From NCBI GenBank assembly GCA_963770505.1, contig CAVYPR010000003.1, positions 62,001 to 126,000 of the forward strand: a stretch of DNA of 64,000 nt, given 5' to 3'. The first letter of the stretch is position 1. Every line of letters starts with the position of its first letter. Source of the stretch: CAVYPR01 sp963770505. Its GTDB lineage: Bacteria; Actinomycetota; Acidimicrobiia; Acidimicrobiales; RAAP-2. Made by a program: the position numbers and the translations under genes. The notes under the pieces are model-generated. The model was not told where the DNA came from and ran no database searches. It worked only from the letters and a program-made list of their open reading frames with translations. This document shows, in pieces, positions 36,296 to 44,687 of this stretch.

Positions 36296-37676
36296 GCCTC
36301 CGACAGCACGTGGCGGAGCACCTCGACCATGAAGTCGATCTCGGTCTGGCCGCAGATGAGCGGGGGGAGAGCTGGACCACGGGGTCGCCGCGGTCGTCGG
36401 CGCGGCAGATGAGGCCCGACTCGAAGAGGGCGCCGGAGAGGAAGCCCCGGAGCAGGAACTCGCTCTCCTCGTGGCCGAAGCTCTCCCGGGTCTCCTTGTC
36501 CTTCACCAGCTCGATCCCGTAGAAGAAGCCGTCGCCGCGGACCTCGCCCACGATGGGGAGGTCGCCCAGGGTCTCCAGGGACGACCGGAAGGCGTCCTGG
36601 GTGGCCTGGACGTGGTGGATGATCCCGTCGCGCTCGAAGACGTCGAGGTTGGCCAGGGCCACCGCGCAGCTCACCGGGTGTCCGGCGAAGGTGAAGCCAT
36701 GGGCGAAGCTAGCGTCGCCGTGGAGGAACGGCTCCACCAGCCGGTCGCTGGCGATCATGGCCCCGAGCGGGGCGTAGCCGCTGGTGAGCCCCTTGGCCAC
36801 GGTGATGATGTCGGGCTGGTACCCGTAGCGGACGGCGCCGAAGTACTCGCCCAGCCGGCCGAAGGCGCAGATCACCTCGTCGGAGACGAGCAGCACGCCG
36901 TAGCGGTCACAGATCTCGCGGACCCGTGCGAAGTACCCCGGCGGCGGCGGGAAGCACCCGCCGGCGTTCTGGACCGGCTCCAGGTACACCGCGGCGACGG
37001 TCTCGGGCCCCTCGCGCTCGATGGCCCGGCCGATCTCGTCGGCCGCCCAGCGCCCGAACGCCACCGGGTCGTCGCCGTGGATCGGGGCACGGTAGAAGTT
37101 GGTGTTGGGCACCTTGACGGCGCCGGGGACCAGTGGCTCGAAGGGCGTCTTGAGGGCGGGGATCCCGGTGATCGACAGCGCACCCATGGTGGTGCCGTGG
37201 TAGGCGATGTTGCGGCTGAGCACCTTGGTCCGGGCCGGCTCGCCCACCAGCCGGAAGTACTGGCGGGCGAGCTTCCAGGCCGACTCGACCGCCTCGGAGC
37301 CGCCGGTGGTGAAGAACACGCGGTTGCAGTCCCCGGGGGCCAGGACGGCGATGCGCTCGGCCAGCTCGATCGCCCTCGGGTGGGCGTAGGTCCACAGCGG
37401 GAAGTAGGCCAGCTCCGCCGCCTGCTTCGACGCCGCCTCGGCCAGCTCGGTCCGGCCGTGACCGACCTGGCTGGTGAAGAGGCCCGAAAGGCCGTCGAGG
37501 TAGCGCTTGCCGTTCTGGTCCCAGACATAGGCACCCTCGCCGCGCACCATCACCGGCACCTCGTGGTGGGCGCCGTAGGCCCCGAGCCGGGTGAAGTGCA
37601 TCCACAGGTGGCGTTGGGCCCGCTCGCTCAGTGAGTTGTCGTCGACGGTCCCGCTGACTGGTGCCATGTCGCTCAT
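36280..37676 (-). CDS. Class III omega-aminotransferase (SpuC-like; -1 frameshift at the 3' end)
   Basis: PLP-dependent aminotransferase, 465 residues when corrected. The PLP lysine is in IITVAKGLTSGYAPLG, VSDEVICAFGRLG has the ring-stacking Asp, and TTGGSEAVESAWKLAR and ITGIPALKTP are typical of putrescine- or beta-alanine-pyruvate transaminases. Near the 3' end the frame breaks at a six-G run (36362-36367). One added base restores SPPLICGQTEIDFMVEVLRHVL and a stop at 36280; uncorrected translation reads into the FAD gene. ATG 37676 overlaps the Lrp stop (ATGA). The likely acceptor is pyruvate, giving alanine that the nearby alanine dehydrogenase would recycle. Confidence 0.85.
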
Positions 37677-38182
37677 GGGGTCCCCCAGGTGTAGATCTGC
37701 TTGGCCAGCTTCAAGTAGAGGAAGGTCTCGGTCGACCGCACGCCGGGGATCGAGCGGACGGAGTCGCTCAAGAGGTGCAGGAGGCGGTCGTCGTCCTCGC
37801 AGACCACCTCGGCCAGCACGTCGAAGGAGCCGGCGCACATGACCACGTAGTCCACCTCGTCGAGGGCGGCCACCTTGGCCGCCACCTGGCGGGCGTCGCC
37901 CTCCACCCGGATGCCGACCATCGCCTGGCGGTTGAAGCCCAGCTGGAGGGGGTCGGTCACCGCCACGATCTGGATGACCCCGTGCTCGCGCAGTCGCTGC
38001 ACGCGTCGCCGCACGGCCGCCTCGGAGAGGCCGACCTCTTCGGCGATCGCCCCGTAGGGTCTCCGGCCGTCCTTCTGGAGAGCCTCGATGATGGCCCGGT
38101 TCGCCGGGTCGAGCAGCGGAGCGACCGTCTGGCCGCCGTCGTCGACCATGGGGTCGTCGCGCATGTCGCGTTCGGCGGGCAT
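37673..38182 (-). CDS. Lrp/AsnC-family transcriptional regulator
   Basis: Regulator of 169 residues. The N-terminal winged helix-turn-helix reads LLDPANRAIIEALQKDGRRPYGAIAEEVGLSEAAVRRRVQRL. The C-terminal RAM ligand domain (LGFNRQAMVGIRVEGDARQVAAKV, YVVMCAGSFDVLAEVVCED) is complete. It is the first gene of the minus-strand amine operon and diverges from the aldehyde dehydrogenase, so it probably controls both directions from the shared intergenic region, sensing an amino acid or amine. It is the only transcription factor I find in the window. Confidence 0.9.
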   Translation of the reverse strand: MPAERDMRDDPMVDDGGQTVAPLLDPANRAIIEALQKDGRRPYGAIAEEVGLSEAAVRRRVQRLREHGVIQIVAVTDPLQLGFNRQAMVGIRVEGDARQVAAKVAALDEVDYVVMCAGSFDVLAEVVCEDDDRLLHLLSDSVRSIPGVRSTETFLYLKLAKQIYTWGTP

Positions 38183-38488
38183 GTCGATCCTCTCTCGGCC
38201 CCGGGCCGGTGTCGGCGGCCGTCGCGCCCGTGGGGTCCGCGGCCCGGCGCCGCGGTCCGGCGGCCGGCTCGCGCCGGATTTCGCCTCTGTCGGATTCTGT
38301 CACATTTGCCGCCTGGGTCAAGTGGATTCGGCGTCAGACCGGCAGAATGGTGCTAAAAACCTTGTCAACGTCCGAACAGTCTGTGATCCTGTACCCGGGA
38401 CGGCTGGGCCGACGTCCGGCTCCCGACGCTTCGGTGCGCCCGCGCCGGTCCGGGTTGGTCGCGGCAACCGGGGGGCTGGGAGGCTGAC
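38183..38488. promoter_or_regulatory. Divergent regulatory region between lrp and aldehyde dehydrogenase
   Basis: This 306-base gap has no gene. Positions ~38280-38390 are distinctly less GC-rich than the surroundings. Toward lrp: TTGACC (minus strand, 38316-38321) and CAGAAT (38294-38299) with 16-bp spacing. Toward the aldehyde dehydrogenase: TTGTCA at 38362-38367 with GATCCT at 38385-38390 (17-bp spacing). The hexamer ATTCTG at 38294 recurs inverted as CAGAAT at 38343, a possible Lrp-binding pair. GGGAGG at 38476-38483 is the Shine-Dalgarno of the dehydrogenase. Confidence 0.45.
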
Positions 38489-39940
38489 GTGGGCGGAGAG
38501 GAGGCTGGGTCGTTGCGCAAGCTCTGGAACTTCATCGACGGCGAGCGCGTGCAGGCCGCCGAGGGGTCGACGGTGCCGGTCGTCGACCCGAGCACCGGAC
38601 GTCCGTTCGCCGAGGCTCCGGTCTCGGGGCCGGCCGACGTCGACCGGGCGGTGCGCAGCGCGGCCACTGCCTTCGCCGGGTGGAAGCGCACGACCCCCTC
38701 GGAGCGCAGCCTGGCCCTCATTCGCATCGCCGACGCCATCGAGGCTCGCGCCGAGGAGCTGGTGGCGGTCGAGTGTGAGAATACGGGCAAGCCGTTCGCC
38801 CTCACCATGTCCGAAGAGGTCCCTCCGATGGTGGACCAGATCCGCTTCTTCGCCGGCGCCGCACGGCTGCTCGAAGGGAGGTCGGCCGGCGAGTACATGG
38901 CCGGCCACACCTCCTACGTGCGACGCGAGCCCGTCGGGGTGTGCGGCGCGGTGACCCCGTGGAACTATCCCATGATGATGGCCGTCTGGAAGTGGGCGCC
39001 GGCACTGGCCGCCGGCAACGCGATGGTGCTCAAACCTTCCGAGACGACGCCGGTCTCCACCCTGCTCCTCGCCGAGATCGTGGCCGAGTTCGTCCCGCCC
39101 GGAGTGCTCAACGTGGTGTGCGGCGACCGCGACAGCGGGAGGGCGCTGGTGGAGCACCCCACCCCGGCCATGGTGTCGATCACCGGCAGTGTGCGGGCCG
39201 GCATGGAGGTGGCCGCCACGGCCGCCGCCGACCTCAAGCGCGTCCACCTGGAGCTCGGCGGCAAGGCCCCGGTCATCGTCTTCGACGACGCCGACGTGGA
39301 GGCCACCGCCACCGGGGTGGCCGGCGCCGCCTTCTTCAACGCCGGCCAGGACTGCACGGCCGCCACCCGCGTCCTGGCCGGCCCGCGGGTCCACTCGGAC
39401 CTGCTGGAGGCGCTGGTCGAACAGGCCAGGGGGCAGAGGGTGGGCGGGACCTCGCTCGAGGAGGCCGACTACGGGCCGCTCAACAGTGTCGGGCAGCTCG
39501 ACCGGGTGCGCGGGTTCCTCGAGCGGGTGCCGGGCCACGCCCGCGTCCTCACCGGCGGCGAGCCGGTCGGCGACCAGGGCTACTGCTTCGCTCCGACCGT
39601 CGTGGCCGGCCTTCGCCAGGACGACGAGATCGTCCAGCAGGAGGTGTTCGGGCCGGTGATCACCGTCCAGGAGTTCGACGGCGAGGCCGAGGCCCTCGAG
39701 TGGGCCAACGGGGTGCAGTACGGCCTGGCTTCCAGCGTCTGGACGAGGGACCACGGCCGGGCCATGCGCATGGCCCGCGACCTCGACTTCGGCTGCGTGT
39801 GGATCAACACCCACATCCCCCTGGTGGCCGAGATGCCCCACGGGGGCTTCAAGCACTCGGGGTACGGCAAGGACCTGTCCGTCTACGGGTTCGAGGACTA
39901 CACCCGCGTCAAGCACGTGATGAGCAACATCGAGGACTAA
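38489..39940 (+). CDS. Aldehyde dehydrogenase (gamma-aminobutyraldehyde-dehydrogenase-like)
   Basis: NAD-dependent ALDH of 483 residues. The catalytic Cys is in FFNAGQDCTAATR, the general-base Glu in LELGGKAP, and the NAD motif in SITGSVRAG. The WNYPMMMAVWKWAPALAAGNAMVLKPSE segment and the GQDCTAA variant point to the aminobutyraldehyde/betaine-aldehyde group. It would oxidise aldehydes released by the amine oxidase or aminotransferase. GTG 38489 follows GGGAGGCTGAC. The alanine dehydrogenase gene follows after 26 bases. Confidence 0.87.
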   Translation: MGGEEAGSLRKLWNFIDGERVQAAEGSTVPVVDPSTGRPFAEAPVSGPADVDRAVRSAATAFAGWKRTTPSERSLALIRIADAIEARAEELVAVECENTGKPFALTMSEEVPPMVDQIRFFAGAARLLEGRSAGEYMAGHTSYVRREPVGVCGAVTPWNYPMMMAVWKWAPALAAGNAMVLKPSETTPVSTLLLAEIVAEFVPPGVLNVVCGDRDSGRALVEHPTPAMVSITGSVRAGMEVAATAAADLKRVHLELGGKAPVIVFDDADVEATATGVAGAAFFNAGQDCTAATRVLAGPRVHSDLLEALVEQARGQRVGGTSLEEADYGPLNSVGQLDRVRGFLERVPGHARVLTGGEPVGDQGYCFAPTVVAGLRQDDEIVQQEVFGPVITVQEFDGEAEALEWANGVQYGLASSVWTRDHGRAMRMARDLDFGCVWINTHIPLVAEMPHGGFKHSGYGKDLSVYGFEDYTRVKHVMSNIED

Positions 39941-39966
39941 ATGAACAGGACCGGAGGTGGACCACG

Positions 39967-41085
39967 GTGATCGTCGGTGTCCCCAAGGAGGTAAAGGAGG
40001 ACGAGTACCGCGTGGCCATCACCCCGGCGGGGGTGCGGGAGCTGACCTCCCACGGCCACACGGTGTGCGTGGAGAAGGGCGCGGGTGAGGGCTCTTCCAT
40101 CGCCGACGAGCAGTTCGTGGCGACGGGAGCCATGATCGTGGCCGACCCCGACGAGATCTGGTCGACCGCCGACCTCGTCCTCGGGGTGAAGGAGCCGGTC
40201 GAGGCCGAGTACGCGCGCCTCGGCCTTCGCCGGGGCCAGGTCCTCTTCACCTACCTCCACCTGGCCGCCTCCCGGCCGTGCACCGACGCCCTGCTCGCCG
40301 CGGGCAACATCGCCATCGCCTACGAGACGGTGCGCCTGCCCGATGGCTCGCTGCCCCTGCTCACGCCGATGAGCGAGGTGGCCGGGCGGATGGCGCCGTT
40401 CATGGGGGCCCACCACCTCATGAGCCCGTCCGGGGGCCGGGGCACGCTCATCTGCGGGGTGCCTGGGGTCCAGTGCGCCAAGGTGGTGATCCTCGGGGCC
40501 GGGGTGGCCGGCATGGCGGCGGCCACGCTGGCCGTGGGCATGCACGCCAACGTCTTCATCCTCGACCGCAACCTCGAACGGCTCCGCCAGGTCGACCACC
40601 ACTTCCGCGGGGCCCTGGAGACGGTGGCGTCCTCGACCCACGCCATCGAGGAGGTCTGCGTCGACGCCGACCTCGTCATCGGGGCGGTGCTGGTGGTCGG
40701 GGCCCGGGCGCCCAAGCTCGTCTCTGACGACCTGGTGGCCCGGATGCCGATGGGCTCGGTGCTGGTCGACATCTCGGTCGACCAGGGCGGCTGCTTCGAG
40801 TCGACCCGGCCCACCACCCACTCGAGCCCGACCTACGAGGTGAACGGCTCGATCTTCTACTGCGTGGCCAACATGCCCGGGGCCGTACCCCACAGCTCCA
40901 CCCACGCCCTGGTGAACGCCACCCTGCCCTACACCCTGGCGATCGCCGAGCGGGGATGGCGGACGGCGGTGGCCGAAGATCCGGCCCTGGCCCTCGGCGT
41001 CAACGTGGTCGAGGGCTCGGTGGTCTGCGAGCCGGTGGCCGAGGCGCACGGCCTGCCCCACACCCCGCTCGCCTCCATGCTCTGA
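39967..41085 (+). CDS. ald: Alanine dehydrogenase
   Basis: NAD-dependent enzyme of 372 residues with the full alanine-dehydrogenase pattern: IVGVPKEVKEDEYRVAITPAGVREL, FTYLHLAA (with catalytic Lys/His region VKEPVEAEY nearby), GVPGVQCAKVVILGAGVAGMAAA cofactor loop, and IFYCVANMPGAVPHSSTHALVNATLPY at the C-terminal side. It interconverts alanine and pyruvate plus ammonia. GTG 39967 follows GGAGG at 39954. In this operon it can regenerate the pyruvate acceptor of the adjacent aminotransferase, making net amine deamination NAD-linked. Confidence 0.92.
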   Translation: MIVGVPKEVKEDEYRVAITPAGVRELTSHGHTVCVEKGAGEGSSIADEQFVATGAMIVADPDEIWSTADLVLGVKEPVEAEYARLGLRRGQVLFTYLHLAASRPCTDALLAAGNIAIAYETVRLPDGSLPLLTPMSEVAGRMAPFMGAHHLMSPSGGRGTLICGVPGVQCAKVVILGAGVAGMAAATLAVGMHANVFILDRNLERLRQVDHHFRGALETVASSTHAIEEVCVDADLVIGAVLVVGARAPKLVSDDLVARMPMGSVLVDISVDQGGCFESTRPTTHSSPTYEVNGSIFYCVANMPGAVPHSSTHALVNATLPYTLAIAERGWRTAVAEDPALALGVNVVEGSVVCEPVAEAHGLPHTPLASML

Positions 41086-41102
41086 GCGCCCGTCGCGGCC
41101 CC

Positions 41103-41108
41103 TACGCT
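41103..41108 (+). promoter_or_regulatory. Leaderless-type -10 box (TACGCT)
   Basis: TACGCT ends 8 bases before ATG 41117, between the alanine dehydrogenase stop and the PIG-L gene. No Shine-Dalgarno sequence is visible. Confidence 0.45.
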
Positions 41109-41116
41109 GTCCCCGC

Positions 41117-41938
41117 ATGCCCGACGAGCCCCTCACCCTGATGGCCGTGCACGCCCACCCCGACGACGAGGGGTCGACCACCGGCGGCGTCCTCGCCCGC
41201 TACGCCGACGAGGGGGTGCGGACGGTCCTGGTCACCTGCACCAACGGGGAGCTGGGTGACGGGCCGGGCGGCGCCAAGCCCGGAGAGCCCGGCCACGACA
41301 CGGCCGAGGTGGTGGGGCTGCGCCGCAAGGAGCTCGAGGAGAGCTGCCGGGTGCTGGGCGTCGAGCACCTCGAGCTCCTCGGCTACCACGACTCGGGGAT
41401 GATGGGCTGGCCCCAGAACGAGGCGCCCCACGCCTTCTGGAACACCCCGGTGAACGAGGCGGCGGCGAAGTTGGCCGAGCTCATGGACCGCTACCGCCCG
41501 CAGGTGGTCGTCACCTACGACGAGCACGGCTTCTACGGCCACCCCGACCACATCCAGGCCAACCGGGTCACCCTGGCCGCCGCCGAGGCCACCGGGATCC
41601 CCCGGCGCGTGTACTACACGGCCATTCCGCGCTCGGCCATCGCCGGCTTCGCCGAGACGGTACGGGCCATGGGGGTGGAGTTCCCCGAGCCGGTCGACGA
41701 GGACCCCGAGTTCGGCACCCCCGACGAGCTCATCACCACGACCATCGACTGCACGGCCGTGACCGACCGCAAATTCGACAGCCTGGCCGCCCACGCCAGC
41801 CAGTCCGAGAACATCTTCTTCTTGAACCTTGGCCGCGACGTCTTCGCCTCTTTGTTCGGCGAGGAGATGTTCGTGCGGGCCTGGGACCGCACCGGCACGC
41901 CGGTGCCCGAGGACGACCTCTTCTCCGGCCTGCGCTGA
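41117..41938 (+). CDS. PIG-L/LmbE-family deacetylase, mycothiol-conjugate-amidase (Mca)-like
   Basis: Zinc hydrolase of 273 residues. The metal-binding AHPDDE motif is near residues 13-18, and the third ligand His is in the GHPDH motif in the middle. VTCTNGELGDGPGG and the VTYDEHGFYGHPDHIQANRV block are characteristic of Mca/MshB. Mca cleaves mycothiol S-conjugates for detoxification; MshB deacetylates GlcNAc-Ins in mycothiol synthesis. The length and the ending favour Mca-like. It supports a mycothiol-using actinobacterium. It is convergent with the thiolase gene with no gap. Confidence 0.82.
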   Translation: MPDEPLTLMAVHAHPDDEGSTTGGVLARYADEGVRTVLVTCTNGELGDGPGGAKPGEPGHDTAEVVGLRRKELEESCRVLGVEHLELLGYHDSGMMGWPQNEAPHAFWNTPVNEAAAKLAELMDRYRPQVVVTYDEHGFYGHPDHIQANRVTLAAAEATGIPRRVYYTAIPRSAIAGFAETVRAMGVEFPEPVDEDPEFGTPDELITTTIDCTAVTDRKFDSLAAHASQSENIFFLNLGRDVFASLFGEEMFVRAWDRTGTPVPEDDLFSGLR

Positions 41939-43129
41939 TCAGCCGGGCTCGGTGCCCAGCACCGAGACGAAGGAGACCATCTCCCCCGGATAGCCGCCCA
42001 GGTTGTGGGTGAGGGCCAGGGTGCGGTCGGTGCGCAGCTGGCGCTCGGGGGTGGCCTCGCCCCGGAGCTGCAGCCAGCACTCGAACATCATGCGCAACCC
42101 CGACGCCCCCACCGGGTGGCCGAAGCTCTTCAGCCCCCCGTCGGGGTTGACCGGCAGCTCGCCGTCGAGGGCGAACGTCCCGGCCAGCACCTCCTTCCAG
42201 GCCGTGCCCCGCTCGGCAAAGCCCAGATCCTCCATGAGGACCAGCTCGGTCGGGGTGAAGCAGTCGTGCACCTCGGCCATGGCCAGTTGGCGCCGGGGGT
42301 CGGTGATGCCGGCCTGGAGGTAGGCGTCGGCCGCCGCCGCCTCGCACTCGGGGAAGTGGGTGTAGTCGTAACCGGGGTCGATCAGCCCCGAGCCGCTCCC
42401 GGCGGCGAAGGAGAGCGCCTTGATGTAGAGCGGTCTGTCGGTGTAGCGCAGGGCGTCCTCGGCCCGCACCACCACGGCCGCCGCCGCCCCGTCGGCCACT
42501 CCGGCGCAGTCGAAGACCCCGAGCCGCCCGGCCACCCGGGGCGAGGCGCAGATGGTCTCCTTGGACACCTCGCGGCGGAACTGGGCCCGCGGGTTGCGGG
42601 CCCCGTTGGCGTGGTTCTTGGCCGAGATGGCGGCCAGCACGTCGGTCATCTGGTCGTCGGCCACCCCGTACTTGGCCGCGTAGGCCGGGGCGACCATGGA
42701 GAACATGGCGGCCGCGGTGAGGGTCCGTGCGGTCCCGTCACCGGGCGGTGCCGGGGCGTTCAGCCCCTGGAAGCCGCTGTCCTTCACCTTCTCGGCGCCG
42801 ACCGCCATGGCCACGTCGTAGGCGCCGGACGCCACCGCGTAGGCGGCAGCCCGCAGGGCCTCGGAGCCGGTGGCGCAGTAGTTCTCCACCCGGGTCACGG
42901 GCTTGGCCTGCAGCTGGAGGGGCCGGGCCAGGGCGATGCCGCTCATGCCGCCCTGGGCGGTGCCGATCCAGTAGGCGTCGACGTCGTGCTTGGTGACGCC
43001 GGCCGAGGCGAAGGTGTCCTGGGCCGCCTCGATCACCAGGTCGTCGAACCCCTTGTCCCACCGCTCGCCGAAGCGGGTGCAGCCCATCCCCACGATGGCC
43101 ACCCGGTCGCAGATGCCGTGCGAGGCCAT
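41939..43129 (-). CDS. SCP2-type thiolase (acyl-CoA thiolase/aldolase-like)
   Basis: Thiolase-fold protein of 396 residues. The nucleophile Cys is C85 in ENYCATGSEALRAA, and a His is in FGHPVGASGLRM. RVAIVGMGCTRFGERW at the start and the lack of the third classical thiolase motif place it in the SCP2/nonspecific lipid-transfer-thiolase group, to which Ltp2-type steroid aldolases belong. It starts 1 base before the stop of the upstream HMG-CoA-synthase/DUF35 gene (TGATG overlap). Ltp2 enzymes need a DUF35 partner, so the upstream fusion protein is the likely partner. Confidence 0.85.
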   Translation of the reverse strand: MASHGICDRVAIVGMGCTRFGERWDKGFDDLVIEAAQDTFASAGVTKHDVDAYWIGTAQGGMSGIALARPLQLQAKPVTRVENYCATGSEALRAAAYAVASGAYDVAMAVGAEKVKDSGFQGLNAPAPPGDGTARTLTAAAMFSMVAPAYAAKYGVADDQMTDVLAAISAKNHANGARNPRAQFRREVSKETICASPRVAGRLGVFDCAGVADGAAAAVVVRAEDALRYTDRPLYIKALSFAAGSGSGLIDPGYDYTHFPECEAAAADAYLQAGITDPRRQLAMAEVHDCFTPTELVLMEDLGFAERGTAWKEVLAGTFALDGELPVNPDGGLKSFGHPVGASGLRMMFECWLQLRGEATPERQLRTDRTLALTHNLGGYPGEMVSFVSVLGTEPG

Positions 43130-44580
43130 CAGCCCCCTCCCCCCGCCGCCAGCGTTCGGACCGGGCGGCCCTTCCAGAAGTAGTCGTGGATGCCGTCGGC
43201 CGAAAACAACCGCCGGAAGGTCATCTCCAGCCGGTCGCCCACCGCCAGCCGGTCGGCGTCGACGTCGGTCAGCTCCAACGGGAACCGCCCGCCGCCCTCG
43301 AAGTCGACGACGGCGAAGACGACGGGGGGGCTGGGGGAGTAGGCCATGCGGTCCACCGTGAAGGCCACCACCGTGCCCACGGCGTCGGCCATGGGGACCG
43401 GCTCCATGTCGTCGACGGCGTCGCCCTGCATCGAGACGCGGGCCGGGGGGAGGTGGAGGGCGCCGCTGGTGCGGTCCCTCGAGCCCACGAACCCGAACTT
43501 CCAGTCCTCGCTCCGCCAAGCGGCCGTCGACGAGACGCGCTCGGGCCCGGGGCGCCGTGGCGGCTCCAGGGTGAGCATGCCGCGCCAGGCGAGGAAGGTG
43601 CCGTAGGAGACGTCGGCCCCGGTCGCCACCTGCTCGGCCACGGTCCGGCTCGGACGCCACTCGGCGAGGGCCCCGGTGGTCCGGACGACGACGACGTCGG
43701 CCCCGTCGGCCAGGTGGACGAGGGCGAGCACCCTCCCCGCCCCCACGGAGCCGTCCGCCTGGCCAACCGCCTCGGCCTCGAGCATCGAGGTGAGCAGGAG
43801 GAGGGGGTGGGCGGCGCCGGACTGGCCGACGGTCCCCGACAGGTCGTCGGCCAGCGCGGCCTCCCCGAGCCGGCCGGCCAGGGACCTGGTGGCCCGGCCG
43901 TGCATGCCGGTCACCGCCACCGCCGAGACCTCGCCCGCTTGGACCCCGGCGTCCTTGAGGGCGCGCTGCCAGGCGTCGGTCCCCAGCTCGAGGTAGCGGG
44001 TCTCGCCGAACCGCTCCTCCCACAGTTTGGCCCGCGGCTCGCCCGGCGCCCGCCAGCGGTCGGTGAACTCGTCGGTGGCCGAGGCGCCCCCCAGGTGCTC
44101 GGCGAGCAGCGGCGCGCCCCCCCCGGCGTCCCCCACCACCACGGCGGCCGCCGCGTCCCCGCCGGCCGACTCGTCACCGCCGGTGGGCAGACCGTCGCGG
44201 CGGTCCGACGCCACCACCAGCACCGACCCGGAGCCGGCCAGCGCGGCGACGAAGGCGCCCATCCCCGAGCGCAGCGCCCCGCCGAAGTCGAAGGCGGGCA
44301 CGTCGGGAGCGAGCCGCAGCGCCCGGTGGACGGCGGTGGCATTGGTCTTGTCGAGGTAGGCGGGGTTGGCGGTGGCGAACCACAGGGCCCCCGGGGGCTG
44401 GGCCGGTCCCGCCCGCAGGGCCAGGCGGGACGCCTCGACCCCCATGGTCGTGGTGTCCTCGTCGTGGGAGGCCACGGACCTCGCCCCGCGGCCGCCCCCC
44501 GAGCCGAGGAAGGAGGCGATCTCCGTGCGCGCCAGCCGCCGGTAGGGGACGTAGCCGGCGGCCGCGGTGACTCCACGCAC
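43129..44580 (-). CDS. HMG-CoA-synthase-like domain fused to DUF35 OB-fold domain
   Basis: Protein of 483 residues. The N-terminal ~330 residues follow the HMG-CoA synthase/ketoacyl-synthase III pattern (AAGYVPYRRLARTEI, ASHDEDTTTMGVEASRLAL, FATANPAYLDKTNATAVHRAL), but at the position of the catalytic Cys the sequence is FDFGGALRSGMGAF, with no Cys. The His-region is SGAAHPLLLL. The C-terminal ~150 residues are DUF35: LHLPPARVS, DDMEPVPMADAVGTVVAFTV. The four expected zinc-ribbon cysteines are replaced (GSRD, SMQG). It may be a scaffold for the adjacent thiolase, as in archaeal thiolase/HMGCS/DUF35 complexes. GTG 44580 has a TACGCT box 7 bases upstream. Confidence 0.72.
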   Translation of the reverse strand: MRGVTAAAGYVPYRRLARTEIASFLGSGGGRGARSVASHDEDTTTMGVEASRLALRAGPAQPPGALWFATANPAYLDKTNATAVHRALRLAPDVPAFDFGGALRSGMGAFVAALAGSGSVLVVASDRRDGLPTGGDESAGGDAAAAVVVGDAGGGAPLLAEHLGGASATDEFTDRWRAPGEPRAKLWEERFGETRYLELGTDAWQRALKDAGVQAGEVSAVAVTGMHGRATRSLAGRLGEAALADDLSGTVGQSGAAHPLLLLTSMLEAEAVGQADGSVGAGRVLALVHLADGADVVVVRTTGALAEWRPSRTVAEQVATGADVSYGTFLAWRGMLTLEPPRRPGPERVSSTAAWRSEDWKFGFVGSRDRTSGALHLPPARVSMQGDAVDDMEPVPMADAVGTVVAFTVDRMAYSPSPPVVFAVVDFEGGGRFPLELTDVDADRLAVGDRLEMTFRRLFSADGIHDYFWKGRPVRTLAAGGGG

Positions 44581-44587
44581 GGACGGA

Positions 44588-44593
44588 AGCGTA
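44588..44593 (-). promoter_or_regulatory. Leaderless-type -10 box (TACGCT) of the thiolase operon
   Basis: Minus-strand TACGCT lies 7 bases before GTG 44580. A -35 element at normal spacing would fall inside the palindrome at 44612-44626. Confidence 0.45.
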
Positions 44594-44611
44594 GCCGTCG
44601 GCGGGCCGGAT

Positions 44612-44626
44612 CTGACTGGCCGTCAG
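44612..44626. promoter_or_regulatory. Candidate operator CTGAC-N5-GTCAG
   Basis: CTGAC TGGCC GTCAG is an inverted repeat with 5-bp arms and the same 5-bp spacing as the site at 46280-46294. It covers the predicted -35 position of the minus-strand thiolase operon, about 62 bases upstream of the DHA2 exporter -10. A dimeric repressor, perhaps TetR type, is the probable ligand; no such gene is in the window. Confidence 0.55.
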
Positions 44627-44673
44627 GTGCAGATCGGGGTCGAGAGGCGTGCTTGCCCGCAGGGACCCACCTA

Positions 44674-44679
44674 TAGCAT
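44674..44679 (+). promoter_or_regulatory. Leaderless-type -10 box (TAGCAT) of the DHA2 transporter
   Basis: TAGCAT lies 8 bases before ATG 44688, within an overlapping TATAGC. No Shine-Dalgarno sequence is present. Confidence 0.4.
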
Positions 44680-44687
44680 CGCAAGGC

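Noticed and set aside
35754..38321. An 855-codon minus-strand frame covering Lrp, aminotransferase and oxidase regions
   Set aside because: Composite of a true aminotransferase frame, a shadow frame over Lrp, and read-through after the six-G frameshift.
41929..41943. GCTGATCAGC palindrome between mca and thiolase stop codons
   Set aside because: A 10-bp perfect palindrome without a loop cannot form a useful hairpin, and it is composed of the two stop codons.
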